From Actinokineospora enzanensis DSM 44649 (GTDB taxonomy: Bacteria; Actinomycetota; Actinomycetes; Mycobacteriales; Pseudonocardiaceae): a DNA stretch of 64,000 bases. The position numbers and the translations under genes were made by a program. Under the pieces are notes generated by a model that did no database searches, had not been told where the DNA came from, and saw nothing but the letters and a program-made list of their open reading frames with translations. This document shows, one piece after another, positions 49,127 to 58,751 of this stretch. Every line of letters starts with the position of its first letter. Position 1 is the stretch's first letter. Where the stretch lies: positions 1-64,000 of the forward strand of contig NZ_KB894406.1 of assembly GCF_000374445.1 (NCBI RefSeq), written 5' to 3'.

Positions 49127-50456
49127 ACTCGCGCACGCGTTCGCGCACTGCCGGGCTGAACAGCGCCTGGGAGAGCAGATCCCGATAGCGGCTCCCGGTT
49201 TCGGTCGCGCGGACCCGGTCGGGGCCGACCTCGCATAAGCCCTCCTCGGCGAACGAGGCGAACTCGGCGGCGAAGCGGTCGACCGGGTCGTGGCCGAGCA
49301 GGGCGCGGAACCTCGGCCGGTCGAGCGCGGCGACGTTGAGCACGGCGGCTTTGTGCGTCCGTTCGTCGGCGGTCATGATGATCCCGTCGGAGACCGGCGA
49401 GCGACCGTCCGCCACCAGATCGAGGTACCGGCGCAGTGCCGCGGGGCGGGAGCGGAGGGAATACCCGTTGCGATAGTCCACTCCCCACAGGTAGCTGCGA
49501 CTCCCGGCGCCGAACCCGAGCAGGTTGCGCATGCCCCAGTGGTTGGCCTTCTGCTGGTAACCGCCGCCCGCGCGGACCCAGCGGACGTGTGTCTCGCGCC
49601 GGTACCCCGCTTCGCGTAGCAGCCGGTCGGCCAGGTCGTAGCGCCGATACAGCAGTTCGCCGTCCACTGTGGAATACCCAATGCGGTCGTAGCCGGTGTG
49701 CGGTCGGGAGGTGAGCGCGTACGCGCACACCGTCGGCGGCCCGATTGTCACGACCTGTTCCATCGAGGCCCGCCAGCTCGCGTCCGTCTGGCCCGCCAGC
49801 CCGTAGATCAGGTCGACGCAGACGTTGTCGAAGCCCGCGGCCAGCGCGTCCGTGAGCAGTCCCAGGCCCGCCGTCGGGGCTCGCCGCCTGCCCAGGCCGC
49901 GGACCTCGGCGTCGACCATCGACTGGTAGCCCAGGTTGATCCGGTTGATGCCCGCGGCACGGATCCGGTGCAGCCGCTCGGCGTCGACCGTGGCCGGGTC
50001 GACCTCCAGCGCGACCTCGCCCGGCGTCCGGCCGGGGTCCCGGGCGAACAGCCCGAGCAGTTCGGTGACCAGGCGGGCCAGGGAGCTCGGCGGGAGCAGG
50101 GACGGTGTGCCGCCGCCCAGGTAGAGCGTCGTGATCGTCTTCGGTTCGGTCAGTTCGGCGTAGCACGCGGCCTCGGTGAGCACCGCGGTGACGTAGCCGT
50201 CGAGGTCGTGCGTGGTCCCGCCGACCGCGTACAGATTGCAGAAGCGGCAGATCTGTCGGCAGAACGGGACGTGCACATAGAGGTTGAGATCGTCGAACCG
50301 GGCCAGGGAATCACTTACCAGCTCGGTGAACCGCGCGTTCGTGGGTTCATCGAACGGCCGGTAGGCCTGGCGCGGGGGATACATGTAGACGTAGTCGGCG
50401 TGTGCCTGCGCGGTGATGAGGTCACGCAGCCGCGTGTCCTCGGCGAGTATCCGCAT
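49110..50456 (-). CDS. HemW/coproporphyrinogen-oxidase-like radical SAM protein
   Basis: A 448-residue radical SAM enzyme of the HemN/HemW family. The cluster motif reads HVPFCRQICRFCNLY (cysteines about residues 63, 67 and 70), followed by LYLGGGTPSLLP (SAM binding, about 109) and EVDPATVD. A HemN-type C-terminal domain is present. HemW acts in heme trafficking; homologues in biosynthetic clusters do other radical chemistry (for example methylation or cyclopropanation). The local context of nucleotide enzymes rather than heme genes favours a specialised role. ATG at 50456 follows GAGGTG; an ATG 12 bases upstream is possible. Confidence 0.85.
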   Translation of the reverse strand: MRILAEDTRLRDLITAQAHADYVYMYPPRQAYRPFDEPTNARFTELVSDSLARFDDLNLYVHVPFCRQICRFCNLYAVGGTTHDLDGYVTAVLTEAACYAELTEPKTITTLYLGGGTPSLLPPSSLARLVTELLGLFARDPGRTPGEVALEVDPATVDAERLHRIRAAGINRINLGYQSMVDAEVRGLGRRRAPTAGLGLLTDALAAGFDNVCVDLIYGLAGQTDASWRASMEQVVTIGPPTVCAYALTSRPHTGYDRIGYSTVDGELLYRRYDLADRLLREAGYRRETHVRWVRAGGGYQQKANHWGMRNLLGFGAGSRSYLWGVDYRNGYSLRSRPAALRRYLDLVADGRSPVSDGIIMTADERTHKAAVLNVAALDRPRFRALLGHDPVDRFAAEFASFAEEGLCEVGPDRVRATETGSRYRDLLSQALFSPAVRERVREFSYAE

Positions 50457-50472
50457 GCGACACCTCATATCG

Positions 50473-50916
50473 TTAGTGCGTCGTTGCCGCTATGATTATC
50501 CGGCCGGTGTTCAGCTCCTCGATGAGCTTGCGCACGTTGGGGGACAGCGCGTCCGGCATGTCGAGGAGCTGGTCGATGCCCAGGAAGTCGCACCTGTCAT
50601 GCACGTCGGCCTCGACCGGGCGCGGTCGGCCGTGCGGGATCGAGGCCAGGAACCAGGTGTAGACCATGCACCGGCCGTTCTGCTGGAACTCCGTGCTGCC
50701 CAGTTCGCGTTCGATGTGCACCTCCACGCCGGTCTCCTCCAGCAGTTCCCTTCGGGCAGCCGCGTCGGCTTCCTCGTCCCGTTCGAGCTTTCCGCCGGGA
50801 ATCTCCCATTGGGTGAGGCTCGCGGTTCTGCGGTGCAGCATCAGCAGACGCCCCTGGGGATCCGGGATCACACAGCCTGCGAGCCGGAGAGGTTGCATGG
50901 CAAAACGTCCCATCAT
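50473..50916 (-). CDS. Nudix hydrolase
   Basis: A 147-residue Nudix protein with a full box: GGKLERDEEADAAARRELLEETGV (about 41-64), matching G-x5-E-x7-R-E-U-x-E-E-x-G-U. Nudix enzymes hydrolyse nucleoside diphosphate derivatives such as oxidised or modified dNTPs. It lies 16 bases upstream of the radical SAM gene in the same direction, so the two are co-transcribed. The start may be at 50916 or the ATG at 50898; neither has a strong ribosome site. Confidence 0.92.
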   Translation of the reverse strand: MMGRFAMQPLRLAGCVIPDPQGRLLMLHRRTASLTQWEIPGGKLERDEEADAAARRELLEETGVEVHIERELGSTEFQQNGRCMVYTWFLASIPHGRPRPVEADVHDRCDFLGIDQLLDMPDALSPNVRKLIEELNTGRIIIAATTH

Positions 50917-51081
50917 TCACAGTTGGAGGTGTACTGTGTTGCCGCCAAGGCAAGTCGTACCGCTAACTTCGGCGCCCCCGGAGGCAATCACTCGGTCTTG
51001 TCCGTGAACTGTCGTGTATTTGTCAGTCATCCGGCGAACCGGTCGCGGGAATTCGCCCAAAAGTGTTGCCACCATGGGGAA

Positions 51082-51690
51082 TCAGCCAGGTGTGTCGAGA
51101 ATCGCGCGGACGGCGGTGACCAGCTCGGGGTGGAACTGGGCGATGCCCCGGCGCGCGGCGGTGACGGTCGGCGCCTCGATCAGGGCCGAGTTGTCCATGA
51201 CCACGTCGAACACCGTGCGGTCCCGCCGGATATCCAGTCCGAGCAGGGGAAGCAGCCGTTCGGCGGTGGTCGTGTCCTTGGTGTCGAGAAGCGCGCCGCA
51301 CTCGCGCTGGGTGAGGAACGGTCCGCACGGCTCCTGCGACACCCGCGCCTTCCGCGCCCGCGATGGTCGGTCCGACTCGATGAAGACCCGCACACAACCG
51401 CCTTCGGACAACCAGGGCGCGGCCCAGGAGTCGAATACCGTGCGGTCGCGGGTGCGTAACTCGTTGCGCAGCCGATCGTTGAGATCGCGGTCGACCGGCC
51501 GCGCGTCCCGCATCCGCTCCACTGTGGACAACCCGGTCGCCCACAGTGTATTGCGTCCCCCGGCGGAGACCCCGAGCGCGGACAGCAGCAGCGAGCTCGC
51601 CGAGACGTAGTCGTAGTCCAGCTCACGGGCCAGCAGCAGTGCGTGGGTGGTCTTGCCCGCCGCGGTGAGACCGGAGATGGTGACGTTCAT
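51082..51690 (-). CDS. cytidylate-kinase-like P-loop kinase
   Basis: A 202-residue P-loop protein resembling CMP kinase/AAA-type nucleotide kinases: NVTISGLTAAGKTTHALLLARELDYDYVSASSLL (about 2-35) and TVFDSWAAPWLSEGG (about 85). A basic LID-like segment (SDRPSRARKARV) and TKDTTTAERLLPL, the usual NTD kinase C-terminal pattern, follow. ATG at 51690 with GGAG upstream. It is 165 bases upstream of the Nudix gene and in the same direction, so it likely belongs to the nucleotide cluster. Confidence 0.8.
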   Translation of the reverse strand: MNVTISGLTAAGKTTHALLLARELDYDYVSASSLLLSALGVSAGGRNTLWATGLSTVERMRDARPVDRDLNDRLRNELRTRDRTVFDSWAAPWLSEGGCVRVFIESDRPSRARKARVSQEPCGPFLTQRECGALLDTKDTTTAERLLPLLGLDIRRDRTVFDVVMDNSALIEAPTVTAARRGIAQFHPELVTAVRAILDTPG

Positions 51691-51760
51691 GCGCGGCTCC
51701 AGCAGTCGGGAGCGAGTCCACCCCTGAGGATGAACCCCGATTGCCGGTGGCACTCCGCAC

Positions 51761-53305
51761 TCAGACGGGAACGGCCAGTAATGTCTCCTCGGTGCGGCCG
51801 CGCAGGGTCACCGCGTCCGTCGTGCGCCACCGCCGGGCCTCCGCCGGGTCGGCCGCGTCGAGCGCGCGGGCCGAGGCGACGAGCAGGCCTGGCCTGGACT
51901 TCGCCAGCTCGGTGAGGCGGGCGGCCTCGTTGACCGGGTCGCCGATCACGGTGTACTCGAAGCGGCGCTCGTCGCCGATGTTGCCTGCGAAGGCGGGGCC
52001 CGCGGCGACGCCGATGCCCGCCGGGCAGTCGGGCAGCTCGGTGGGCAGGCGGGCGGCCAGGGCGCGGGCGGCGGCGAGTGCGCGGCCCGCGTGGTCGGGC
52101 AGGGTCAGCGGGGCGCCGAAGACGGCCAAGACGGCGTCGCCGATGAACTTGTTGACCAGGCCGCCGTGCGCGTCCACCTCGTCGACCACGATGGTGAAGA
52201 ACCGGTTGAGCAGGTCGACCACCTCGGTCGGCGGGCGGGTGGCGGCGATCCCGGTGGAGCCGACCAGGTCGACGAACACCACGGCCACCTCGCGCACGGC
52301 GCCGCCGAGCTGGTCGACGGCGGCGGCCGCGACCTCGTGGCCGACGTGCCTGCCGAACAGGTCCCGGAGGCGGTCGCGGTCGGCCAGGCCCGCGGCCATC
52401 CGGTTGAAGCCCGCCTGCAGCAGGCCAAGGTCGGTGCCGTCGTAGACCGGGATCCGGGTGTCCAGTCCGCCCTGTTCGACGCGGGTCATCCCATCGCGGA
52501 CCGAGCGGATCGGCGCGACCGTGGCGCGCGCCGTGAACACCGTGACCAGCAGACCGACCACGAGCGCGACCGCGGCCAGCACGATCACCGTGACGGCCAG
52601 GCGCTCGGTCGGCACGGTGCCGCGCGCGAGCGCGAACACCGCCACCACCGGCACGCCCGCGACCGGGACGCCGGTACCCAGGCACCAGAACACCAGCATC
52701 CGCACCAGCACCCCCGGCCCGCGTCGCGGCGGGGGAGCGGCGGAGAGGACACGCGCGGACACCGGGCGCAGCGCGAACTCGCTGAGCAGGTACGCGTTGG
52801 CGCACACGACAATCCCGGCGAAACCGGCGGTGAACGCGACCGTGAACACCAACGTCGGCTGCGACAGTCCAACCGCGACGGTGAACACCACCGTGGCCAG
52901 GCCCCACAGGAACGCCTGCATCAACGTCAACCGCAACGGGATCCGCAGCGTCGCCCGCCGGTCCTCGGCCGTCGGCTCCCGGTCGTCGACCGCCCACCGC
53001 AGCACGCGCAACACCCGGTCGGTGCCCCAGACACCGCCGCCCACCACCGCGGCGAGAACGTAACACGGCACACCGACACCGATGACCAGCCAGGTGCCGC
53101 CGACCGGGCCGGGCCCGGGGATGACGAACAACGCCAACGCCACCACGACCACCGCGCCGACCAGGTTGGCCAGCACGAGGCTCACCGTGAGCAGCACCTG
53201 CACCCGCAGGCGCAGCGCGAGACCGTGTTGGTCGAGCGGGCCCAACAGCCGCGAGCCGAACGGCCCGGGACCACCGCGCGGACGAGGCGCCATCACCGGC
53301 GCCAT
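51761..53305 (-). CDS. membrane class III adenylate/guanylate cyclase with HAMP domain
   Basis: A 514-residue integral-membrane cyclase. Six hydrophobic segments fill about residues 30-275, a HAMP linker follows (about 275-330; ATVAPIRSVRDGMTRVEQGGLDTRIPV), then a catalytic domain. All catalytic features are present: metal aspartates in VVFVDLVGSTG and GDAVLAVFG, the lysine in NKFIGD, and the asparagine and arginine in DPVNEAARL. It should make cyclic nucleotide from ATP or GTP. This is the Rv1319c-like mycobacterial architecture. The start is ATG at 53305, 11 bases after the GNAT stop, so they are co-transcribed; ATG at 53293 is possible. Confidence 0.92.
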   Translation of the reverse strand: MAPVMAPRPRGGPGPFGSRLLGPLDQHGLALRLRVQVLLTVSLVLANLVGAVVVVALALFVIPGPGPVGGTWLVIGVGVPCYVLAAVVGGGVWGTDRVLRVLRWAVDDREPTAEDRRATLRIPLRLTLMQAFLWGLATVVFTVAVGLSQPTLVFTVAFTAGFAGIVVCANAYLLSEFALRPVSARVLSAAPPPRRGPGVLVRMLVFWCLGTGVPVAGVPVVAVFALARGTVPTERLAVTVIVLAAVALVVGLLVTVFTARATVAPIRSVRDGMTRVEQGGLDTRIPVYDGTDLGLLQAGFNRMAAGLADRDRLRDLFGRHVGHEVAAAAVDQLGGAVREVAVVFVDLVGSTGIAATRPPTEVVDLLNRFFTIVVDEVDAHGGLVNKFIGDAVLAVFGAPLTLPDHAGRALAAARALAARLPTELPDCPAGIGVAAGPAFAGNIGDERRFEYTVIGDPVNEAARLTELAKSRPGLLVASARALDAADPAEARRWRTTDAVTLRGRTEETLLAVPV

Positions 53306-53316
53306 GGTACGGGCTG

Positions 53317-53877
53317 TCAGACCTCGGGGAATTCCCAGCGGTCGAGGTAATCCGACAGGGTCAGCCCGAACAGCACGACGTCGTGATGGCGGCCGCCGAA
53401 GAACTCGTGGTCGCGCAGCACACCCTCCTCCCGGAACCCGAGCGCGCGGTGCAGGGCGATCGACGACTCGTTGAAGCCGTAGACCTTGACCTCGCACTTG
53501 TGAAAGCGCTCCTCGCCGAACATGTAGGTCAGCAGGATCCCGATCGCCTCGGCCGCGTAGCCGTGCCTGCGGTGCGCGCGCCCGACGCCGATGCCGTACT
53601 GGAAGCGGCCCGACCGCCGGTCGACCGAGTGTGTGTTCAGGCCGCCCACGACCTGGCCGTCGGCGACGGAGACGATGGACAGGTGCATGTTCTCCGGCGT
53701 CGTCCGCACCGACCGCTCGACGGTGACCCGGCGGTACCCCTCGCTCGACAGCGGCGGGTGCACGCGGTCGCCCGCCCGCATGTCGTCCGAATGTTCATCG
53801 AATGACCGAAAAGTCTGCCAGTCCTCCGGCTCCACGCCGCGCAGCCATACCTTGGTCCCAGTCCACAGTGAGCTCAC
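53317..53877 (-). CDS. GNAT-family N-acetyltransferase (RimJ/RimL type)
   Basis: A 186-residue GNAT protein: KVWLRGVEPEDWQTF at the start, then GIGVGRAHRRHGYAAEAIGILLTYMF (acetyl-CoA loop, about 96-121) and FNESSIALHRALGFREEGVLRDHEF. The pattern fits RimJ/RimL-type enzymes acetylating protein N-termini, antibiotics or small molecules; the acceptor is unknown. The GTG at 53877 is six bases after a TAGACC -10 element, so a leaderless start is chosen over GTG 53883. Co-transcribed with the adenylate cyclase. Confidence 0.9.
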   Translation of the reverse strand: MSSLWTGTKVWLRGVEPEDWQTFRSFDEHSDDMRAGDRVHPPLSSEGYRRVTVERSVRTTPENMHLSIVSVADGQVVGGLNTHSVDRRSGRFQYGIGVGRAHRRHGYAAEAIGILLTYMFGEERFHKCEVKVYGFNESSIALHRALGFREEGVLRDHEFFGGRHHDVVLFGLTLSDYLDRWEFPEV

Positions 53878-53883
53878 GCGCAC

Positions 53884-53889
53884 GGTCTA
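53884..53889 (-). promoter_or_regulatory. -10 element of a leaderless promoter
   Basis: On the minus strand TAGACC ends six bases before the GTG at 53877, with no ribosome binding site. The paired DnaA-box-like element lies about 60-85 bases upstream. Confidence 0.5.
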
Positions 53890-53945
53890 CACGTTCCTCC
53901 CGACAGCCGCGACCGCTTTAGCGGGAAGCGAACGCGACGGGGTGG

Positions 53946-53974
53946 TTGTCCACAGGAGTGCGGAGTTGTCCACA
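53946..53974. repeat. paired DnaA-box-like element, copy 4
   Basis: TTGTCCACA at 53946-53954 and again at 53966-53974, start-to-start 20 bp. It precedes the GNAT/cyclase operon and has the same orientation relative to its gene as copies 1 and 2. Confidence 0.75.
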
Positions 53975-54077
53975 GTTGCCAGTTGTGTGATCTTGACAGG
54001 GCGCGGGATTCGGCAGTCTCGCCGTGCGGTTGGTGATCTGTGCGGGCAGGTTTCGTACAGGCGCGTGGTCGGGTGGT

Positions 54078-56177
54078 TCAGCGGCGGGGCTGGGCCGGGA
54101 CGCGACGGATGTGCTCGCGGGTGGTGGGAACGCTGCCCGGTGCGGGTTCGATCGTGTGTGTGGGCGCGGGCAACGTGAACACGACGGTGGTGCCGCCGGT
54201 GGGGGCGGGTTCGACCCAGATCGTCCCGCCGTGGCGTTCCACGATGCGGCGGCACGTGCTCAGGCCGATCCCGGTTCCCTTGTACTCGCCCGCGGTCGGC
54301 TCCCGGTGGAACAGCGCGAAGACCTGCTCGCGGCCCTCCGGGGAGATGCCGATCCCGTTGTCGGTGATGCGGATCGTCACCCAGTCCGCGTCCTCCTCCC
54401 CGTAGACGCGCACGCACGGCTCGACCTCGGGCGCCACGTACTTGACCGCGTTGCCCAGGAGGTTGGCCATCACCTGGCGCAGCAGGGTGGGGTGCGCGTC
54501 GACCAGGGGGAGCGGGCCGTGGGTGATCTCCACCCGGGTGCCCGCCGCGTCGATTTCCGTTGTCAGGTCGTCGATGAGGGTGTTCAGGTCGACCGGGCGC
54601 CTGCGCAGTGGTTCGTGGCTGGCGTGCGCGTAGTGCAGGAGGTCCTCGATCATCGAGTTCATCCGGGTGGCCGCGCGGGTGATCGCGGAGAGCGGACGCT
54701 CCTGTTCGCGCGTGTGCGCCAGTTCCGTCAGCACCTCGGCGTAGCCTGAGATGGCGGCGAGCGGGCTCTTCAGGTCATGCGCGACGATCGCGGTGAAGCG
54801 GTCGAGCTCGTCGTTGGCCGCGGCGAGTTCGGCGTTGGCGCGGGCCAGCCGCTGGCGGGCGGCCTCGCGCTCGGTGACGTCGCGCAGGAAGGCGTGGAAG
54901 CGGCGTTCGCCCTGCCAGGTGAACTCGGCCAGGCTGAGCTCCACCAGCAGCTCCGAGCCGTCCCGGCGACGGGCCGGGACCTGCACTAGGTCCGCGGACA
55001 GCCGGGCCTCGCCGGTGGTGGCGCGCCGGACCAGGCCGCGGGCGTGCGCGTCGGCCAGGTGCGTGGGGATGATCAGCTCGGTGAGCGGCCTGCCGGTCAC
55101 CTCGGCCGGGGTCCAGCCGAACATCCGCTGCGCGGCCGGGTTCCAGGCGGTGATCACGCCGGTGGCGTCGGTGGCCACGAACGCGTCCGGGGCGGTGTCC
55201 AGGATGGTCGACAGCACCTGCTCGCGGTCGGCCAGCGCCTGCTGGTGCGCGCGTTCCACGGTCACGTCGGTCATCGTCACGACCGCGCCCAGCCGGGTGC
55301 CGTCGGCGGCGCGCAGGGCGCGGCCGTTGCACAGCACGTGCACCGCCGGGCGGCCGTGCGGGGCGATGACCATCTCCACGTCGTCCACCCGGCCCTCGCG
55401 CAGCGCGCGCAGCAGCGGCACGTCCTCGGGGGCGAGCAGGGTGACGCCGTCCGGCGCGTACAGGCTGTAGCGGTCGGACCACTCGGCCGGGTCCAGGTTC
55501 GCGTCCGGGTCCAGGCCATGCCATTCCCGGGCGGCCCGGTTGAACAGCGTCAGGTGGCCTGCCGAGTCGCAGGCGACGATGGCGACCTCGATGGTCTCGT
55601 GCACCGCGTCGGTCAGCTCTTGGCGCACCTCCAGCTCGCGCGAGTAGTCCTCGGCGAGGGCGCGCTGGGCGTCGGCCTCGGCGGCCAGCGCCCGGTTCGA
55701 GCGGGCCTGGCGCCGCCGCTCGAACAGCGCGACCACCACGTTGGCCAGGTCCTCCAGCGCGGACAGGCGGTCGGTCGCCAGCTCCTTGGGCTTGTCGTCG
55801 AACACGCACAGCGTGCCGAGCACGTGGCCGTTCGGGGTGATCAGCGGGACGGACGCGTAGAAGCGCACGGCCGCGTAGTGGCCGGTGACCCAGGGGTTGG
55901 CGGCGAACCGCCCGTCCACCCTGGCGTCGGCGGTGATCGCGGTGTGCCCGCCCAGCACCACCGTCTGGCACATCGACTCCTCGCGCGGCGAGTCGCCGCC
56001 CTCGAAGCCGATGGTGGTGAGCTGGCACTGGCGGTTCTCGTCGAGCAGGTTCAGCGACGCGGTGGGCACGTTCGCCACCATGGCCGCGGCGCGCACGACC
56101 GCCGTCAGCTCGTCGTCGGCGGGTGCGTCCAGCACGCCGTACTCGTGCAGCTCCGCCAGCCGGGCAGACTCGCTCAC
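54078..56177 (-). CDS. sensor histidine kinase: GAF, two PAS domains, HisKA, HATPase
   Basis: A 699-residue soluble sensor kinase: an N-terminal GAF domain (about 25-165), two PAS domains (about 205-320 and 330-450), dimerisation/phosphoacceptor domain with FTAIVAHDLKSPL (histidine about residue 472) and an ATPase with N-box LLGNAVKYV, G1 ITDNGIGI and G2 GTGIGLSTCRRIV. There is no transmembrane segment. The HAMP/CHASE3 hybrid kinase gene follows upstream on the same strand; no response regulator gene is adjacent. The GTG at 56177 has GGGAGGG six bases upstream. Confidence 0.93.
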   Translation of the reverse strand: MSESARLAELHEYGVLDAPADDELTAVVRAAAMVANVPTASLNLLDENRQCQLTTIGFEGGDSPREESMCQTVVLGGHTAITADARVDGRFAANPWVTGHYAAVRFYASVPLITPNGHVLGTLCVFDDKPKELATDRLSALEDLANVVVALFERRRQARSNRALAAEADAQRALAEDYSRELEVRQELTDAVHETIEVAIVACDSAGHLTLFNRAAREWHGLDPDANLDPAEWSDRYSLYAPDGVTLLAPEDVPLLRALREGRVDDVEMVIAPHGRPAVHVLCNGRALRAADGTRLGAVVTMTDVTVERAHQQALADREQVLSTILDTAPDAFVATDATGVITAWNPAAQRMFGWTPAEVTGRPLTELIIPTHLADAHARGLVRRATTGEARLSADLVQVPARRRDGSELLVELSLAEFTWQGERRFHAFLRDVTEREAARQRLARANAELAAANDELDRFTAIVAHDLKSPLAAISGYAEVLTELAHTREQERPLSAITRAATRMNSMIEDLLHYAHASHEPLRRRPVDLNTLIDDLTTEIDAAGTRVEITHGPLPLVDAHPTLLRQVMANLLGNAVKYVAPEVEPCVRVYGEEDADWVTIRITDNGIGISPEGREQVFALFHREPTAGEYKGTGIGLSTCRRIVERHGGTIWVEPAPTGGTTVVFTLPAPTHTIEPAPGSVPTTREHIRRVPAQPRR

Positions 56178-56293
56178 ACCCACCCCTCCCTCGCGAGTAC
56201 TTGTGGTCGGGCAGGGGGAGCCCACCACGTCCGGTTTATTCGGCGCGGCCCGGTGCCGACGCAGGAGATTCACCCGATCGGCACAAAAGAGCG

Positions 56294-58624
56294 CTACCGT
56301 TCGCTCGGTTCGAGCCGGGCTGCCACGGCCGCGCACGCGTCCGCCACCAGCGCGTACTCGTCCCGGACGGCCACCAGCTCGGCCGTCTCCGGCAACCGGC
56401 CTGCACCCGCGTTGTCCTCGACCACGGTCAGCCGGGCGGCCAGCGCGTGTGCGCCGATGTTGCCCGCCGCGCCGCGCAGCGCGTGCGCCTCGGTCGCCAC
56501 GAGCGCGGTGTCGGCCGCGTCCGAGGCATCGGTGAGGCGGTCGAGCGCCTGCGGCGTGCGCGTGGTGAACGACCTCAGCAACCGGGTCAGCAGCGCGCGC
56601 TCCGCCTCGGGCGGGTTCGGACCGCTGATGTCGTGCAGCCGGTCCAGGATCCCCGTCGCGCGGTCGCCGGTCTGTTCGGCGGGGGCTTCGGGCGCGGGGC
56701 CCCTGGTGAACGGGGCGAGCGCGGCCGCGAGATCCGCCGGGCGGACAGGTTTGGCCAGGTAGTCGTCCATCCCGGCGGCGTGGCAGGCGGCCCGGTGCTC
56801 GACCAGCACGCTCGCCGTCATGGCGATGATGTGCGGTTGCCGCTCCACCGGCAGCTGCGCGCGGATCGCCCGCGTGGCCGCCAGGCCGTCCATCACCGGC
56901 ATCTGGACATCCATCAGCACGATGTCGTACGGCGCGCGCCGCAGCGCGTTCACCGCCTCCCGGCCGTCGGCCACGATGTCCACCCGGTGGCCGAGCTTGG
57001 CCAGCATCAGCTGGGCGACCCGCTGGTTGACCTGGTTGTCCTCGGCCAACAGGATCCGCGGCGCGCCCGCCCCGGTCCGGGCCGAGACCGTGGGCACGAA
57101 CTCCGGCTCCGGCTCGGCGGCCGCCTCGACGCCCACCGCCGCGGTCAGCGTGAAGGTGGAGCCAAGGCCCTCCCGGCTGGCCGCGGTCAGCGTGCCGCCC
57201 ATGGCCTCCGCCAGCCGCCTGCTGATCGCCAGGCCCAGGCCGGTGCCGCCGAAGGCGCGCGTGTTGGACGTGTCGGCCTGGTGGAACGAACGGAACAGGT
57301 GGTCCACCTTGTCGGCCGGGATGCCGATGCCGGTGTCCTTGACCGCCACCCGCAGGAACGCCCGGTCACCGACCACGTCCGCGCCGACGCGGACCTCGAC
57401 ACGGCCGCGGAAGGTGAACTTGACGGCGTTGCCGAGCAGGTTGGCCAGCACCTGCCGCAACCGGGTCGCGTCGCCGCGCAGCACCGGCGGGCAGTCCGGC
57501 GCGATCTCGCCGGTCAGCACCAGGCCCTTGGCCGCGGCGGACGTGGTGGCCAGCGCCAGCGCGCTGTCGAGGAACTCGCGCACGGAGAACGGCGCGTGCT
57601 CCAGCTCCAGCTCGCCGGACTCGATCCGGGAGTAGTCCAGGATGTCGTTGATGATCACCAGCAGCGCCTCGCCGCTGTCCCGCACGGTGCCGACATAGTC
57701 GCGCTGCTCGGTGCTCAGGTCGGTGTCCAGCAGCAGGCCGGTCATGCCGATCACGGCGTTCATCGGGGTGCGGATCTCGTGGCTCATGGTGGCCAGGAAG
57801 GTCGTCTGCGCCGCGGTCGCCGCGATCAGCGCCTCGGTCGAGGCGTTCACCGCCTCCGCCATCCTGGCCAGCTCGGCCGGGCCGCGCACCGGCGCCCGGG
57901 TGGCCAGCTCGCCCGCGCTGATCCGGGTGGCCGCCGTGGTCACCGCGCGGATCGGCCGGGTGACCCGGCGGGTGATCCACCACGCGCCGCCCGCCGCCAG
58001 CACCGCCGCGGCCAGCGCGCCCCACGCGATGAACGACCGGGTGCGGTCGGCCGCGCCCAGGGTCGCCCGCTGGTGCTCGGCCAGCAGCCGCGCCTCCTCG
58101 TGCTGCATCGCGTTGAGCAGGCCCTCGATCTCGGCCATGTAGCTCGCGCCGACATCGGTCGCCACGACCAGCTCGGCCGCGGCGAAACCGGTCTGCCTGC
58201 GCAGGTCCACGGTCTCGGCGAGCTCGTCCAGCTTCTGGTGGACCGGCTCGCGCAGGCGGGTCAAAATGCGTTGCTGCGCCGGGTCGTCGAAGGTAGTTTC
58301 GGTGAGGGTGGTCAGGGTGCGCGGGATGGTGGTGAGCGCGCGCTCGTACGGCGCGAGGTAGTGCTCGTCGCCGGTGATCACGAATCCGCGCTGCCCGCGT
58401 TCGGCGTCCTGCAGCTGCGACCACAGGTCCCCGATCGACTCCAGCACGTGGTGGCTGCGGTCCACCGGCGCGTACTCGTCCAGGAGTGTCCCGATCCGCA
58501 CGTACGCGGCGGCACCGATGGCCACCAGTGCGCCGATCGCCAGCACGTACCCGGCCGCGAGCAGCCTGCCGACAGTCCACAGTGGGACTCGGCGCGGGGT
58601 TCGGACTGGGCTGCTCACCGTCAC
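56294..58624 (-). CDS. hybrid histidine kinase: CHASE3-like, HAMP, HisKA, HATPase, REC, Hpt
   Basis: A 776-residue membrane hybrid kinase. Two transmembrane segments (about 17-40 and 197-217) flank a CHASE3-like sensor with [25 protein letters not shown] region and phosphoacceptor [18 protein letters not shown] (histidine near 285) follow, then ATPase motifs [18 protein letters not shown] and [10 protein letters not shown]. The receiver domain has ILLAEDN and [14 protein letters not shown]-terminal Hpt domain has the phospho-histidine in [15 protein letters not shown] complete phosphorelay is therefore in one protein. The start is uncertain: GTG 58624 or 58618. Confidence 0.93.
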   Translation of the reverse strand: MTVSSPVRTPRRVPLWTVGRLLAAGYVLAIGALVAIGAAAYVRIGTLLDEYAPVDRSHHVLESIGDLWSQLQDAERGQRGFVITGDEHYLAPYERALTTIPRTLTTLTETTFDDPAQQRILTRLREPVHQKLDELAETVDLRRQTGFAAAELVVATDVGASYMAEIEGLLNAMQHEEARLLAEHQRATLGAADRTRSFIAWGALAAAVLAAGGAWWITRRVTRPIRAVTTAATRISAGELATRAPVRGPAELARMAEAVNASTEALIAATAAQTTFLATMSHEIRTPMNAVIGMTGLLLDTDLSTEQRDYVGTVRDSGEALLVIINDILDYSRIESGELELEHAPFSVREFLDSALALATTSAAAKGLVLTGEIAPDCPPVLRGDATRLRQVLANLLGNAVKFTFRGRVEVRVGADVVGDRAFLRVAVKDTGIGIPADKVDHLFRSFHQADTSNTRAFGGTGLGLAISRRLAEAMGGTLTAASREGLGSTFTLTAAVGVEAAAEPEPEFVPTVSARTGAGAPRILLAEDNQVNQRVAQLMLAKLGHRVDIVADGREAVNALRRAPYDIVLMDVQMPVMDGLAATRAIRAQLPVERQPHIIAMTASVLVEHRAACHAAGMDDYLAKPVRPADLAAALAPFTRGPAPEAPAEQTGDRATGILDRLHDISGPNPPEAERALLTRLLRSFTTRTPQALDRLTDASDAADTALVATEAHALRGAAGNIGAHALAARLTVVEDNAGAGRLPETAELVAVRDEYALVADACAAVAARLEPSER

Positions 58625-58751
58625 GGTATCGGCACCACACACGCCTGGGTGAGTGGCGTCCGCGTTGCGGTCCGGTGGCCGGTGCCGCCGGCACGCCTCG
58701 GTTGCCGGGGCGGGCGGGGATGAGGGGCTGGGTGGCGGGACGAATCCACAC

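Noticed and set aside
55044-56762. A 572-codon antisense frame over the two histidine kinases
   Set aside because: Val/Arg/Gly-rich shadow of the kinase genes, which carry full kinase motifs.
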